DNA of 64,000 bases from Apostichopus japonicus (GCF_037975245.1 NC_092568.1:36022001-36086000); one strand, 5' to 3'; numbered from the stretch's first letter, positions 50,810 through 64,000 are shown. The notes: generated by a model from the letters alone, not told the origin. A program made the numbers and translations.

Positions 50810-53800
50810 TATTATATTGACAAATAAGGAGTAAAGTTTTAGAAAATATATTGGAATTTTATGGGACCTTCGTCAGCAATACTTGGCAGTCGAATGAAAA
50901 GTACAAAATGTAACACAATGAAAATATGACGCTAGATAAGTGTAAGTTGCATTGATGGAATTAGAACCAAATAAACCATGACTATACAGGAAGCGGATTA
51001 AGTTTAAGTGGTTTAAGTGGTTAAATGGTTGTCTGCCACATAATCAAGAATCTCTTAAGTCTTTCTTTTATCATGTTAATTCTTTTCATGATAATTTTTA
51101 ATTGCAGTCCTATAACACAATTTTTATTATAAGATGTTATTTCGTGTGCGGGTGGAATAGGGGTCCCACCCCACCGGATCCCCACCCCCACCCCAACCGG
51201 GTAAAATTAACGGTAGTTAAATGCAAAATTGTTCTTAACATTGTTGTAGAATTTTCAGCTGATCAGGTTGTACTGTACATATATGTTATATATCAATGTA
51301 CTCTATAGTATTTGTTTTCTCTTGAACATTCTGTTTGCCAGTTGCGAGGAAGGGAGGGAGGGAGGCGGGGGGGGGCTTCCCCTGCCTTCTTTCCATATAA
51401 CAAGGTAGAAGGAACCGAAATCGTTGCACTGTAACAGCAACAAAGTACAGCAACTGACATAGCGCTGTAAGTTGGTGCACTGTTTTAAGATAAAGTATTT
51501 GCATTTTGAATACCACATGTTCACGACTATCGTTTAATGAGAATAATTTGGAAAACATTCGTTACCTTAGTAACCAATGACGACTGCACTGATAACATTG
51601 TAGTCTATCAAAATTGACAAAAGACCTCCCCCCCCACCCCCCCTCCAAAAAAAAAATCAGTTCCCTATATCCATTACTTGTTATATGCCTCCTGCCAAAG
51701 ACGACAACCTTGAAAACACAAATTTTAGTTTTAACTTTTCTCAGAAAACTGCCTCAACATCAGGATGTGAACAGAAACATAGCCTACATACAAAAGATTG
51801 ACTGATATCTTAAGTTACAAATTAATTTATTGCTGTTGTAAACGATCGATCTAAGCAAGCTTATGATGTTGCCAAAAGTAACGAAAATAAAGCTATTAAT
51901 CATTCGAAATAGTCATTTTAATATAACTTATAGAACAGTTTATAATTGCATTGAAAAATGATTTACAAACGAAGTGGGTGGTGAAACTATAACAGAACAT
52001 AAATAACATGTTCTAAAAAAGTTAAGAATATTTACCATTTTCTCTGTCAAAATTGAAAGTTACAAATTTATTTGGTATCTTTTATTGCGTCGGAATATAA
52101 ATAAATGATAGTAACATATATTGATTATCATTTATTATGAATCATTATATCTGATTTCAAGATTTTCACTAGCTTTATCTCTCTTTTATTGCAAAATCTA
52201 TTATTTAACATATATATATACGCCGAGTACAAAACGGGAAACGAAATTAAATGATCGTAATGAAATAAAATCATTTGGTTACCAAAAAATCATGTCATCG
52301 AGCATTTGCGGGCGTTATATTTATGTTTTCTGAAAATGAAAATGACTGAAATGTCTTTATTATTTACCGTGTTTAGGCATATATTCATAAGTTCTGTTGG
52401 TTACCGAGAATACGTTCACACACGTTTTAGAAATGATATGTCTGCGAGATAATTCTCTGTTTTCTTCTGTTTTTTTTTATAACTTTCTACAGTTCTTTAT
52501 AACTTTTGATTAAGCGATTTTTTTTCTCAATAAAGTGCTATTTTTCATGTACAAAGTCGTTCACTTACATTCCATTCTAGATCCACTCTTAGCAACAATA
52601 TTACAAGAAACGACTGTTCTTAATAGTCTATCACTGTGACGTCACTATGAACAGATTTAAGCATGATACCTGTACAATTCTATCACGCTGAAGATTTTGT
52701 CTGTAGAATTACGACCCTTGATTTCAGTGTCAAATTGAAACTAAGAATATGTCTTTTCGGAGCATTATCAGACTTAAGTGCGTCCATACTCGCATTCTAG
52801 CAGTTATCTGTATTCGTATCGCCGCTCAGTCGAATGTGCAGTTGTACTTGGCCATTTTGGTAAAATGTTAATACTCTATAGTTCATTACACCAGAAAAAT
52901 ATATAATTAAGTGAGTGATCGGAAGTAAAACAGCCAATGTTTCGTTTTTGCAGAGTTTCGAGCAAAACTAGCTCTTCTTCAGTACATGATCACCGGAAGT
53001 GACAAGGAGTGACAGGAATTGAAACTTTCAATAGGAAAAGAGTGTCGGCATTTCAGTGACGTCAGTTCGACTTACAGATTTCTGCTAGATTTGCAGAAGA
53101 TTTTGGAAAATTGACTTATCTGGGACGCAAGGTCGTTTCTGAGGTTTAAACCGAATGGTGCAATTTTTTATTTATTTTTTATTTCCCAGAATTTTTCTTT
53201 TCCTTTTCTACATGTCTGTCCAAGAATCGTTTTGGTCAATGGTAATAACAAGTAAATTCTCAAACAGTCGCATTTAGGCGCACACTTCCTCGGTGTTATT
53301 AATAAGAAACCGGTGATTATGCGCGAACACGACCGTTGCCGCTGTCATTACTTACAAAACGTCAAACTTGGACACATTTTAGCGGGGGGAAATGTGTACA
53401 CGGCTATTATGCACAATGTCATGCCAAATTTCGCTTAAATGTCATATATCCATTTACGGATTAAATAACTTTCAATGTATAGAGCGCGTTACCTGTAAAG
53501 GTCAGAAGGTCAGTGATTTTCTCAGGTTCAACACTGTTGGTGGCAAATGGTAAGGCCCCTTTACTTCAAACTTTGAAGGTTGTATGTTCATGTGCCTCCA
53601 ATATGATGCCATCACATTAGCCATTTCAATACATTTTGGCATGAGATCTGCTTGTTCATGCATGTATCGCCTATACTTGTTTCTGTTTTTGCTTTATTTT
53701 TCCTTCTTTTTGCTTTCCAGGTTTAGCTTTGGATTGGTTCATCAAAACGAGAAGTATTCTGTAGCCGATCAATCATTACTAACGTTAATTAATATTAATT

Positions 53801-56800
53801 AAATTAATTTATAAATCTTATGAAATTGCCTTTAGACGTTTTTTTCTCTCTCTCTTTTCCCCAGCTATCTACTGGAGAGGACATTTCTTTTGGGGAACTA
53901 ACTAAACTTTACAATATGTATCAATCACCATCAATCAATCTTGACGCGACCTTGCGGCGATTCATAGACCCGCCTAGTTGTTGAATTGTTATTTCTGCAT
54001 TGAATCTTTTAAAAACAGTAACCAAAAACATTTTGTATGTTCGTAAATGTATACAAACGTATGTGTGCCCAACAACCAAACCAAAACCCAACACATTCAT
54101 TTCATTTGAAACAGCTTGCCGTGGCCTATATTTGGTATTTCGGTGTATACTGAGATATCATTCACCAGAGATAATAATATTTTGATCCGACAGAAGCTTA
54201 ACATGAAGAGGTTCAGCCGGTTCATGGAACTAGGGCCCCCGATGTCCAGGGGCCGCCAAGAGTTGGTTCTGAAATTTTGAGACAACAAATCACAATTGGT
54301 GGTCATAGTTTTACATTAATAATTGTATGAGTACAAACATATAAACTCCTTAGTCTAATTTATTCCAATAACAACTGTCTTTTTTTCTTTCTAGTTGAAA
54401 AATTATTAACTGAGCAGTTCAATACCAAATTTATCATTGTGACTTTATTTCTTATGTCACATTTATAGCTATGCGCCAAGTTTTGTTTAGATGTAAAAAG
54501 GGCAAAAGGTCCCAGCTATCACTATTAATCCGCCCCCCCCCACCCCTTTAAACTTATCTGAAGCCAATCTATACACTTCTTCTCGATGACATACCGTATA
54601 TAAAACTACAACACGCCCTCACAATAGTATAAGTTCAGTGGCCATGAGTTACCAATGAAAGTACGTAGTACAAGGTAGTCAGATGCCTATACTCTAAAAG
54701 GACTAAACTGGTCGTAAAGTGGAATCTTCACGTAACATTCTCCAATAATTTCATATTTTTGCCATGCCACATATAACACTTTATGTATTTGCATGCGATT
54801 ACATAACGGATAGTGTACGAAAAGTTATAGATAACTAAGATTACTATAGTTGAAGAAAAAAAAACTTTCCTGTGGGGAAACTATATAAAATGAACTATAT
54901 CTTCTACGAATATCTTTCAACCCTGATAAAGTAATTAAATCTGACAGTTTCGTGTTTGATATCTAAGAAAAGCGGCCGATTTGGCAGAGAATTACTAACA
55001 AATATGATAGAAATAGCTTAACTATCTTCTTCTTATTATTATTATTCGTTATTATTTCGAGTAGCTGTCTAATCGGATCACTCCTTAAGAAGATTTAGTG
55101 TCAATTAATATTGATTACCGGTTATATCTTGTTTCGTAAAAATTTAGTTTGAAGCAAAATATTAAATTCATTTAAATTGAAATATCAGACCAGGTGACGA
55201 AGAATAGCGTACTTGTGGTAAGAAAGGCGTTCAATTGAGGTCGCTATTTCCCTTTACAACGTGTTTGCAAAACAACAACAAAATGGGCTTTACTTCATGG
55301 CAACTAATGGTATGTCGCGGAATATGTCTAATATTACAGCTATGTAGTAAGCGCATTTTTTGCTGCACGAATGTTCCCTGTGTTAACGTTGAATATTGTG
55401 TCTGTTTTAACTTTTCATTCAAACGGTTTTCACCACAAGCTACAACCTGAGTCTTATTATCTTTACCCACCCATCCAACCCGTAATCACACCTACAGGTA
55501 CAGCTGAGATAACATATTGCTACGGAAACGTGATCACTACTCATGGGGGAGGGTTAGGTTCAACTATTCATACGGTACAGTACAGTGGAATAACTAAATT
55601 ATTGACACATATCTCAAAAACGTAAATTACAAAACAAATAATCAATATGATCAAATAATAATAGAAACTTGAAAATACGATGAGGGATATTGTTACCCGG
55701 CTGGGTTCGCGGTTTGTACTGGTTCTTTGCCCTTAATTCAAATGCTGTGGTGATGTAGCAATTATGTTGTATACTATATATCGTGCTTATCACATTTATT
55801 AATATTTTTTGGCTTCCATGCATGGCCACAGACATCACAATTAATCGTGTTATAATATTCGGTGTGTATCATGGCCACATCATGATATAATCTTAAGTTA
55901 ACAGAACGTTGAGTAGCCCTGAGTAATAGATGTTTGCAGCTGTTTGCTAATAACAACCTCATAAGTTAAGCTCTTGATATCCAAGTTAGCAACCGCGTGT
56001 CGTCGTCATGGTTTCATTCATCATGAAAAACGTGAAGGTTAGCTAGATAGGATTCGCATAAATTTAAGGGGAAATCAACGGTCTACCGTGCGTTTATTGC
56101 AGGATATGCACGAACGGGGAGGGGGAGGGGGAGGGAACTCAAGCGATGCACGAGGCCGTAGGCCGAGTGCATCCAGCGATAGGGTCAAATACCTATAAGT
56201 CAGACGTTACGTTATAGTGTTAATATCGGCGATGTCCTGGCATTGGCTAGTCAACAGTGGTGTGTAACTGTCTTCCACTGGTTCGATTCCTTGGATCGCT
56301 GTTCTCAGGACATTTGAATATTGCCTCTTCTGTTAATTCGAGGCCTCCAATAACTTCTGATACTATTACATACGTTAGGCCTAGTTTTGTTTTGATGGCC
56401 AGTTAACGCCATAGTATAAGGCCTAATAACATTATTTCCAGTGTTGTTCATGTGAACTTTTGTTATTACTCGCACTCTACGGTTAGTATACTTAGGCTGA
56501 AAGATAGCTTTCTCGGAAATTCTGGTCATCATTTGGTCAAGGTTTACACCAAGGGGCTAGTTGTCATACCATTATTCATCTGATTCGTGTCGTCAAAGAA
56601 GTTCTGTGATTTTTTTGACTTTGAATAAGCTTAGGCAGCTAGCCATCATCGGGTTTAGGCATACCGATATTTGTTTTCTAACTTATATTAAACCACCGGC
56701 GAGTTTACCGTGCATGATGATGACAACGAGCCAATCAGATTCGAGAATTCGAGAATTCGAAAAATAAACAATTATTAATGAACTTGAGATGCTAAAACTA

Positions 56801-57745
56801 TGATGGCGTCTTCATGAAATATTCACGACTCTGTTCGTAATCAGTAAAAGTACTGCACTTACGAACGGATCATCCGAAGTCATAATATGGTATGGAAGCC
56901 ATTATCACCCGTTCAAGTTCCACCCGGTACCATAACGGTTTTCATCCAGGAATAACCATTTTTTATTCCATCCGAAACGTTTTCAAACACTTCATTGTTA
57001 AACAATATAAGCTAAGGTTGGTTATTAGATTGTCTATCGACACGATGACAAAGAAACATATATGTATATACATCAGTTGCATTAAGTCTTTGTGATGACG
57101 TTATATTTGTGGGTTGTGTTTTTAATGCCTTATCTCTAGCACCCTATCAGCTGATATCAAAGAATAAAGTAACAGGATAATAAAAACTTGTAATACATAA
57201 ATATGATAATTATTTAGTAAATATTTAAAACTTTATCTGACCAGGACTTTCGTTATTATCCTTCTACTGTCTTCACCTTGAAAGAGATGACTTTTTGTTT
57301 TAATTCTGATTGATTAAAGTCCAATCGAAGAGCTTGGATTAAGTGATCAATCTTAAAACGATTGAAAACATATACTTTCTTCCAAAACTTCAAGATATGG
57401 TGGCTCATGATTGTCACCCAGTGAGAAGGTTAATGGACAGCGCCATCAATTTCCAGCTGACCGTTTTCTTTCTTTTTTTGGGGGGGGGGGGTTTCCCGGT
57501 TAGGATAGAAAATTATATTATTATAGTACAGTCATTTTTGTTATAGATTCATACTTAGACATAATTGGCCAAAAATGACGTCGAGAACATTTTTCATTCC
57601 CCTGACAGTTCAATCGAAAGAATAGGAGCGAATCAGATTGAAGACGTATAGCTTTACATGGAACACAAATGGGCTAAAGAAGACATAGATTACGTGTTAA
57701 ACGTGCTTAACGTGTATGTTTTGCGATTACAAAATCCCTACTACG
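50810..57745. other. No gene recognised
   Basis: About 7 kb of AT-rich sequence with short open frames and poly-C/poly-G tracts (51185, 51370, 51630, 54532, 57480). I found no protein motif or element end. Confidence 0.5.
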
Positions 57746-58160
57746 CAGTGGCGGAGCTAGTGGTATTGGTCGGAGGGGGGGGGGGGGGCGAGAATGGTCT
57801 GTAGGGGCGCTTTCGATACTATTTAAGCGGAGCGCCACCATAGGTTGGCGCGAGCGTACAGAAATTTTTTGAGTAAAGATACTTCCTAGATCGCCGGAAA
57901 TGACCCTTTCCGGGACTTGCTATTTGCAGATAAACGAAGAATAAATAGGTGTCATCGCCATTTGTGACAACACGGAAGTTTATATGGGTGTCGAAAGTGC
58001 ATGCGCTTCATCACAATCCCTGTGGTATCTGTTAAAAAGTCAATAATCGCGAATAAGTAAAAAGTGGTAAAAAGCTGAAAAGGGCGCCAGCAGTCCATCT
58101 GAGTCCGTCAGGGGGACGGATGCCCCCCCCCCCCCTGACTGTGTGGACGCTCCACCACTG
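57746..58160. mobile_element. hAT-like MITE, family shared with 60809-61207, copy 1
   Basis: It begins CAGTGGCGGAGCTAG and ends GGACGCTCCACCACTG. It shares TTGGTC, GAATGGTCTGTAGGGG, AAGCGGAGCGCCACCA, GATAAACGAAGAATAAATAG and AAGTCAATAATCGCGAATAA with the second copy. The flanking 8-mers do not match, so the target duplication is lost or the ends are slightly off. Confidence 0.8.
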
Positions 58161-58320
58161 ATGATGAGGAGCACATAAATGTTTCTCATAGTGTGGAGCA
58201 AAAAGGAAAGGAAAAAAATAGAGGCCTGAGGCCCCCTTTTAATTGGAATCATTGTCCATCGCAGTCGGCAAAGTGTGCACACAGGGACAACTTTCCGAAC
58301 TGCATATGTTAACCTTACTA

Positions 58321-58482
58321 AAGTCAACGGCCGTTATCTTCTAAGCAGGGGCTTATACCGAGCGACACCACCGTCGTGGCTGCGCTACAGCAAACGCACA
58401 CTTACTATAGTCAAACAGGCGTTATGATCTAAGCAAGGGCTTACCGGGCGACACCACCGTCATGGCTGCGCTACAGCAAGCT
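58321..58482. repeat. Tandem duplication of about 80-90 bp
   Basis: GGGCTTAcc...GCGACACCACCGTC then TGGCTGCGCTACAGCAA occurs twice, each preceded by a CTAAGCA block and a GTTAT word. Confidence 0.8.
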
Positions 58483-59379
58483 AATCTATGAAACATGTGC
58501 TATGATTATATATAATAAAATTGGCGTTGCCGTTTGAAAAGATAGATATAATCTTTTCATTAAACATTTCATTTACATTCCGTCTATATCAAAAATAAGT
58601 AAATTACCCACCATGAATAAATTTGCAACCCTTTAATAAAATGTTTGTACTTAAAATAGAGTTTGTAGAATAAATGAGGGTAACTACTAGTTTTTACTAA
58701 TATCTCTCTCTCTTTGGTATATATTAATCGCACATAGAAACTGACTATTCAGAGGCGATACCATTATATCCAGATGCAATACATTGATCCAGATAGGCCT
58801 ATGTGTAATTATACCAACACAAAGGAAGTCCATAAGATCATGTCTTTGGTGTTGACCATGGAAGGTGTAGGCTACGTAGATCTTTATGCAGGCTCATTTG
58901 TTGATTGTAATACCTGGGTATATCTACTGAATCGTAACAAACGATGTACCATACATGTTTTTAGTAATCTTAAATAGGTCAAAAGTAACAAATATCCCCA
59001 TAACAGACATGATAATAGTGCTGTGGATATATTTACGGTATTACTTATATCCACTGCTGGGATAAATATTGAATCATAACACCTGTCTTTGAATGTTATA
59101 ATCCAATAAAAATCAATAATTTCATATAAGGTTATTTGTGCCTGGTTCCCATTCAGCCTTCGTCGCATATGGAATTGTATGCAGCTGCATACAGCTGACT
59201 AACTGAGCTATGCTAATAGATATGAATAGTACATGAAAAACCAAATGTCTGCGAGCATACAAAGTACTTTCATGAATATATGGCTCACAGATACTTCATC
59301 GAACAAATTCCCTGTGTTAGCAATTCGTGGGATTAATGCAAAGCTGTGACTGCAGGGCTATTCCAATGTTTCTTTACCG

Positions 59380-59722
59380 CAGTGGCGTAGCCAGCGGTGT
59401 GGGGGGGGCAGGGGGCAGAGTGCCACCCACAGACATTTTTGGGACGCGATGGGCGACGGTGATAAAGCAAAGGGAGCCAAAAGAAAAATCTAAATGTACT
59501 CGAACCTGGGTGGATGGGGCCGATGATGGGGGGGGGGGGCAAGTACTAAAGAGAATGTCTGAAAAGTCACCTCAAGAATATGTGCGCTACGTGTGGGGAA
59601 CCCTCTCCCTTTATACCCCTCCCCCAGGACGGCGATCCACCGCTATGTGCCTGAAAATGGGGACACAACTGTTTACTTTGTCCCCCACACCCCCACATAC
59701 CAAAAACCTGGCTACGCCCCTG
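59380..59722. mobile_element. hAT-like MITE with 8-bp target duplication
   Basis: This 343-bp element begins CAGTGGCGTAGCCAG and ends CTGGCTACGCCCCTG, an inverted repeat with one mismatch. The flanks are CTTTACCG on both sides (59372-59379 and 59723-59730). The overlapping 144-codon open frame is incidental: it covers both ends and resembles no transposase. Confidence 0.88.
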
Positions 59723-60401
59723 CTTTACCGTAACGGTGTTTTTTGTGTTGCTGAGCTCTGAAATGAAAAAAACTCGAATTAGTACAGTTACAAATATTGC
59801 AAGGTAATTTGGTACCATATGTTGTGCAAATGGAGTTATACTGACTGATGTTGAATCAATGGTAAGTACAATTTGACATCAACTTGACAATATGTAAAAC
59901 TATAACTGTTAAACTGCTTAGCTGCACAAGACTAGTAAACAATAACCCCCCGCCCCCTGTCCCCCCCCCCACCGTGCGGAAAACGACGCGGCACATGCAA
60001 CAAAGCTCAAACACGAACTGCTCTAATTAATTTTTCTTTGTATGAAGATGTACATAAAAATGTTTACTTCATTTATATTTGCTAGTAGATCCTATCTGTT
60101 TGGTAGTTGCGTTGAATGTTACATAAGCCTATAAGGAGAAAGTTTGAGACTTGTTATGCGCACTTGCTAACATAATTTTGTACTATGCAATACTGGGAGC
60201 TATAATCCTTTGACAAAGAGTTTGTGTATAGTATAAAATGCCCTTTCCAAGGAACTCGTGATATACACATCTGACGTAAAATCGGCACAGTCTCGAGCAA
60301 GAGGACTATAGGGTTGAGAATGGATCAGTGAGGCCTATGTCATTGGCAGCCAGTTGGGACAATTTCCTAATGCTAATACCTCTCTAAACTGTACTAATTA
60401 C

Positions 60402-60808
60402 TTGCCACCCAGAAGTGAGGGCCTTGGTCCTGTCGCGCAATGATTATGCCAATTCGTTATTATATGGTGCTAAGGAAAGTAATCTGCAGGCGATTTCAGC
60501 CCCTTCAAAATATAGCTGCGCGTTTGGTGTTTTCTTGCGGCGCTCTTCCCAGCTTCTGTGTACTCTACAGTCTCCACTGATGCCAGTTAAGGACAGGATT
60601 AGGTACAAAATCCTCTTTTATGTATTTTAATCTCTGCATTGTGTGGCTCCCAGCTATCTGATTGATTTTCTTTCTTTGTATAATGCTCCTCTAAGTAATG
60701 TTGATTGTGTGAAATGTAGGCTCCGCTCCTCATCTGATACCACCAGACTCATGATTCCACGTAAAACTGGTGATACATCTTTTCAAGTCATTGGAACACC
60801 CCCCCCCC
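60402..60808 (+). pseudogene. Decayed non-LTR retrotransposon ORF2 C-terminal fragment
   Basis: The reading VLSRNDYANSLLYG, then LMPVKDRIRYKILFYVF, an in-frame stop, SLHCVAPSYLIDFLSLYN and LRSSSDTTRLMIPR matches the usual C-terminal pattern of CR1/L2-like ORF2 proteins (SRLDYCNSLLYG, LPVKxRIxYKIL, APxYLxD, RLRSS). It contains a stop codon and frame changes and is cut by a hAT-like MITE at about 60809. It could come from the same family as the 40.5-41.1 kb fragment; the two do not overlap in protein coordinates. Confidence 0.78.
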
Positions 60809-61207
60809 CAGTGGCGGGGCTAGGAGTATTGGTCAGGGGGAGGCAAGAATGGTCTGTAGGGGTGCTTTCGACACTATCTAAGCGGAGCGCCACCACAGCT
60901 TGGCGCGGAGCGTATACAGAAATTTGTTGAGTAAAGATACTCAGTCCCTAGATCGCTGGAAATGACCCTTTGCGGGCCTTGCTAATTTGCAGATAAACGA
61001 AGAATAAATAGGTGTCGTCGCCATTTTGTCAGAAAATTACACCAACAGAATATGACAAATGTTAATAGGTAGATGAGAGCGCAATGAAAAGTCAATAATC
61101 GCGAATAATTAAAAAGTAGTAAAAAGCTGAAAAGGGCGTCAGCAGTCCATTTGAGTCCGTCGGGGGGGGGGGGCATCCGCCCCCTGACTATGGACGCTCC
61201 GCCACTG
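60809..61207. mobile_element. hAT-like MITE, copy 2, inserted in a retrotransposon fragment
   Basis: It begins CAGTGGCGGGGCTAG and ends GACGCTCCGCCACTG and is collinear with the 57746-58160 copy. It follows a C-run that hides the left target site, and no clear 8-bp duplication is visible. It truncates the ORF2 C-terminal fragment ending at 60808. Confidence 0.8.
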
Positions 61208-64000
61208 CTACTTCGGAGCAAGCTATATTTGAAAATGCTATACAACTTTCAGGATTTTGCTCACTAGAGCTCTACCCGTTGTGCTTCCAGTCAATAAGGT
61301 GGTACCCCGACCCCATCAGAAATACCCTCACCACGCCTCTGATAATGTTATCACTCAAGCCAAGGTCCCTTTTTCAGCCCACTCCCTTCTTGTTAGGATT
61401 TTTTAAACAGGCCCTGGTTTGAATATATGCAGTAACCATTGTATAGCGTTAACGTTTCTGAAACTTAGATCTTTAATACTGCCATCTCTACGATGCTTTT
61501 TTTTTTATTATTATCATTGTGATAAGGAATTTCAAAAGGTCAAATCTTCCTTTTTGCGATATTGTCCTTAAATATGTAGTATTGTTACCATGGCTCGTTA
61601 TGATATTACAAAACAAATTAAGGGGCATTCCAAGCATACCTTTTGTTTAATTAAAGAAACCCCAAATTTACATTTTAAGACAATTTTTTATTTTTAGCAT
61701 GATGTATAGTAGTGAATTATGCTTTTCTGGAAGCGTGTATGAATTTTGCCTTTTGTAGACGAATAAATTAATTCCCCACCAATGACCCAGAATAAAAAAA
61801 TTACTCTAATACGGGAACGGAAGCTTTACAGGGAAGGAAAGGAAAAATATATATGTGTGGAGTGATTTTGATGAAATGCACGGCAACGATCTTCCCACAG
61901 AAAATGGTAAATTCATTTAAAGGAATTCTAAAATCTAATTGAAAGCAGAGGCTGATGGACAATAAAAAAAGGTATGCGGGCTTGTGATTAGAAGGAGAAT
62001 TTTTGTTTAAAGAACGGATGTGTAACCTTGAAGGTAGGCCCCTCCTCACGGCTAACTATACGCTGGTTCTTTCCCCTATACTGAAGGGTTTTAAAACTTT
62101 CATATATTCTTGAGCAAAGAGGCTATAATATAATTTAAACAGTTCAGGGTATACATTATATCGTCATTCAGTTGACAACGTAGAATTTTGGATTTAAAGA
62201 GATTTTATTGAGACTGAGATGTCTACAAAACCGTGATTATAGAAAACAGGTTATACATCTCTAATGAAAAGGCCCGTGCACGGTTTTGTTCTTCAGGTGG
62301 ATTTAAATTAATCTAATATTGAATACAAATGATAAACAGACGTTGGTATAGAGGTATACATGGTTGAACGCTGCATGTTTGTAACGTTTGAAAGTGTTTC
62401 CTTCGCTTGTAGTCTTCAATTAAATATTAATAGGATATTAAAAGAAGATGCATACGAAAATTATCGCCATTATTATACCGTACCGTATAAGTGATAGGGA
62501 CGCTTATATGGGATGTAACTCTATACGTTACGCCTATATAGGAAAATTGTTATTCAGTTTGAACGTTCTGAAGACTTGGTCAAGTCTAAGATTATAAAGT
62601 GGCAGAGAACCGCAGAACCTTTGAAAACTTTAATGGTTTTTCCGACCACCCGATACTATAGCTGTTATAGTAACTACTGTTCATGTTCCACAACCGTGCA
62701 TCTCTAACTACTGCGCTGTGTTCGCAACACGGTAACAAGTGTTACAGTTGGCACAGTAATTACTGGAAAGCTGTTACACGTTGAACTACGAGTCCGACAG
62801 GTGAAAATTTGCAGTAATTTAAATTAATTTTTTTTTTTTTTTTTAATTTTAAATTTTTAAATTTTTAAATTTGTAGTAAGAAAAATCTTGCAGTTACCGT
62901 GTTACGAACACAACGCAGTAGTTACTGATGCACGGTTGTGGAACATGAACAGTAGTTACTGTACTAGCTATGAGTAGGCCTATTGGCTGTTCCGACACAC
63001 ATGGTTGAAGACTTGATCAAGTCTAAATATGACGACATCGAGCCACCTGTGCTTCACTTTTTGTTTTGTATATATATGTTACAATATTTATGTTAATATA
63101 GTAATGCAGATTGATAATGCAAATGCTGAATCTAAATTATTAAAGCTCTTAACATGACATGATTCTCCTTTACTCCATTGTTTGACAAATTTCTAAAAAC
63201 TCTAGCGCTCTAAGCAGACTGACAAATTCTCGTTTTCTCTTTATGAACGAACATTAATTTGAAGTTGAATCAACTAATTGAAGAAATAAAAATAACCTGA
63301 CAACACTTTTGATTTTCTGCTAAGATCTGTCACTGTAGCATGAACGATGGATCAACTTGTGGTATATATTTCTTATTTTGCTATACGTTCATCATACGCA
63401 AGTTTAACTCATTTCATGTTAGAACACATACCAAACGAACGCATAAACTATGCTTATGTTTAATTTAACGTAAATCATCTTTCACAACCGTTGCATAACG
63501 ATTAGTATCATCGGTCAAAAATACTGTTCCATTTGTCAAGACTAACCAAAAATGTAGTAAAATATACATAAGGTGTTTATCTCTTCTTCTTATTATTAAT
63601 ATTCTTATTTTCATCCTCGCAAAGTCCTTCGAGTTGCAAATTCTCTCGAATAAAAAGTACACGGTTATAACACATGCATTATGGATACACTGACATAGCT
63701 CATATATGTCTCACAGTTAATACATACATGTTGAACTCCGTCCTGGTTTTGGCTCCTGGCGGGCATTGACGAAAGACGATTTCGTAATTCTAATATAACC
63801 ACACACAAAAAAAAGTACAGAAGAAATGTGTTTGTATATGCTGCCCTCACTTTGAGGACACATTCATTTGGTTCTTTTCTTGAAGTTATCCCTTTGCTCT
63901 CTTGTTAAACGGAAATCATTGGTATCGATTCTCTTCGAGAAATTGTACCAATAAAATCACTCACCGTATCTTTAGCAAAGGACATAAGATAAACAAGTGC
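61208..64000. other. No gene recognised apart from the inverted repeat at 62.6-63.0 kb
   Basis: AT-rich DNA; the open frames of 60-82 codons lack motifs. Confidence 0.5.
62569..63026. repeat. Long inverted repeat, foldback-like
   Basis: Arms of about 68 bp (62669-62736 and 62893-62960) are near-perfect inverses, for example CTGTTCATGTTCCACAACCG against CGGTTGTGGAACATGAACAG. Weaker symmetry extends outward to the nearly palindromic GACTTGGTCAAGTC and GACTTGATCAAGTC at the two limits. The loop holds a poly-T and AATTTTTAAATTT tract. Probably a non-autonomous DNA element. Confidence 0.75.

Noticed and set aside
59327-59761. 144-codon open frame, plus strand
   Set aside because: It spans both ends and the target duplications of a 343-bp MITE, so it is incidental.

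Overview
The window is eukaryotic, AT-rich and dominated by repeats. It contains one convincing protein-coding gene (13670-19860), which has a spliced first exon and belongs to a DNA transposon. I saw no rRNA, CRISPR array or operon. Three things suggest a marine invertebrate deuterostome, possibly an echinoderm: frequent TAGGCCT words, many isolated G/C runs of 9-12 bases in otherwise AT-rich DNA, and a transposon type I recall from sea urchin. This is a soft inference from composition.

Layout. 1-9140: low-copy DNA with small tandem and inverted repeats and a 466-bp foldback element (5601-6066). 9140-28100: a satellite array of about 245-bp monomers (17 copies left, 20 right, then about three decayed copies). 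It is split at 13322-22312 by an 8,991-bp DNA transposon and at 27053-27514 by a second copy of the foldback element. 28825-35740: a second, unrelated tandem array of about 1-kb units, each built from divergent sub-blocks and carrying conserved minus-strand reading frames. 36.8-37.6 kb: an inverted repeat and a large TA microsatellite. 38-64 kb: a patchwork of a tRNA-derived SINE, two decayed non-LTR retrotransposon pieces, at least four hAT-like MITEs (two with perfect 8-bp target duplications), another inverted-repeat MITE, two copies of a repeat ending in a tRNA-like module, hairpins and microsatellites, separated by unassigned sequence.

The centrepiece is the 13322-22312 transposon. The satellite around it gives an exact empty-site sequence, so both ends and the 3-bp target duplication (ATG) can be read directly. 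Both ends start TAGTCAGTGGGCCGA inside longer imperfect terminal inverted repeats. It holds one two-exon gene whose splice phases match, encoding 1,627 aa with no stop or frameshift. The protein has two Cys/His modules, a candidate DDE core, an XPG/PIN-like nuclease region and a C-terminal CXC (tesmin/TSO1-like) cysteine domain. A 3-bp duplication together with an XPG-like nuclease fits the Academ superfamily as I remember it. An intact frame and exact TSD suggest a young, possibly autonomous copy.
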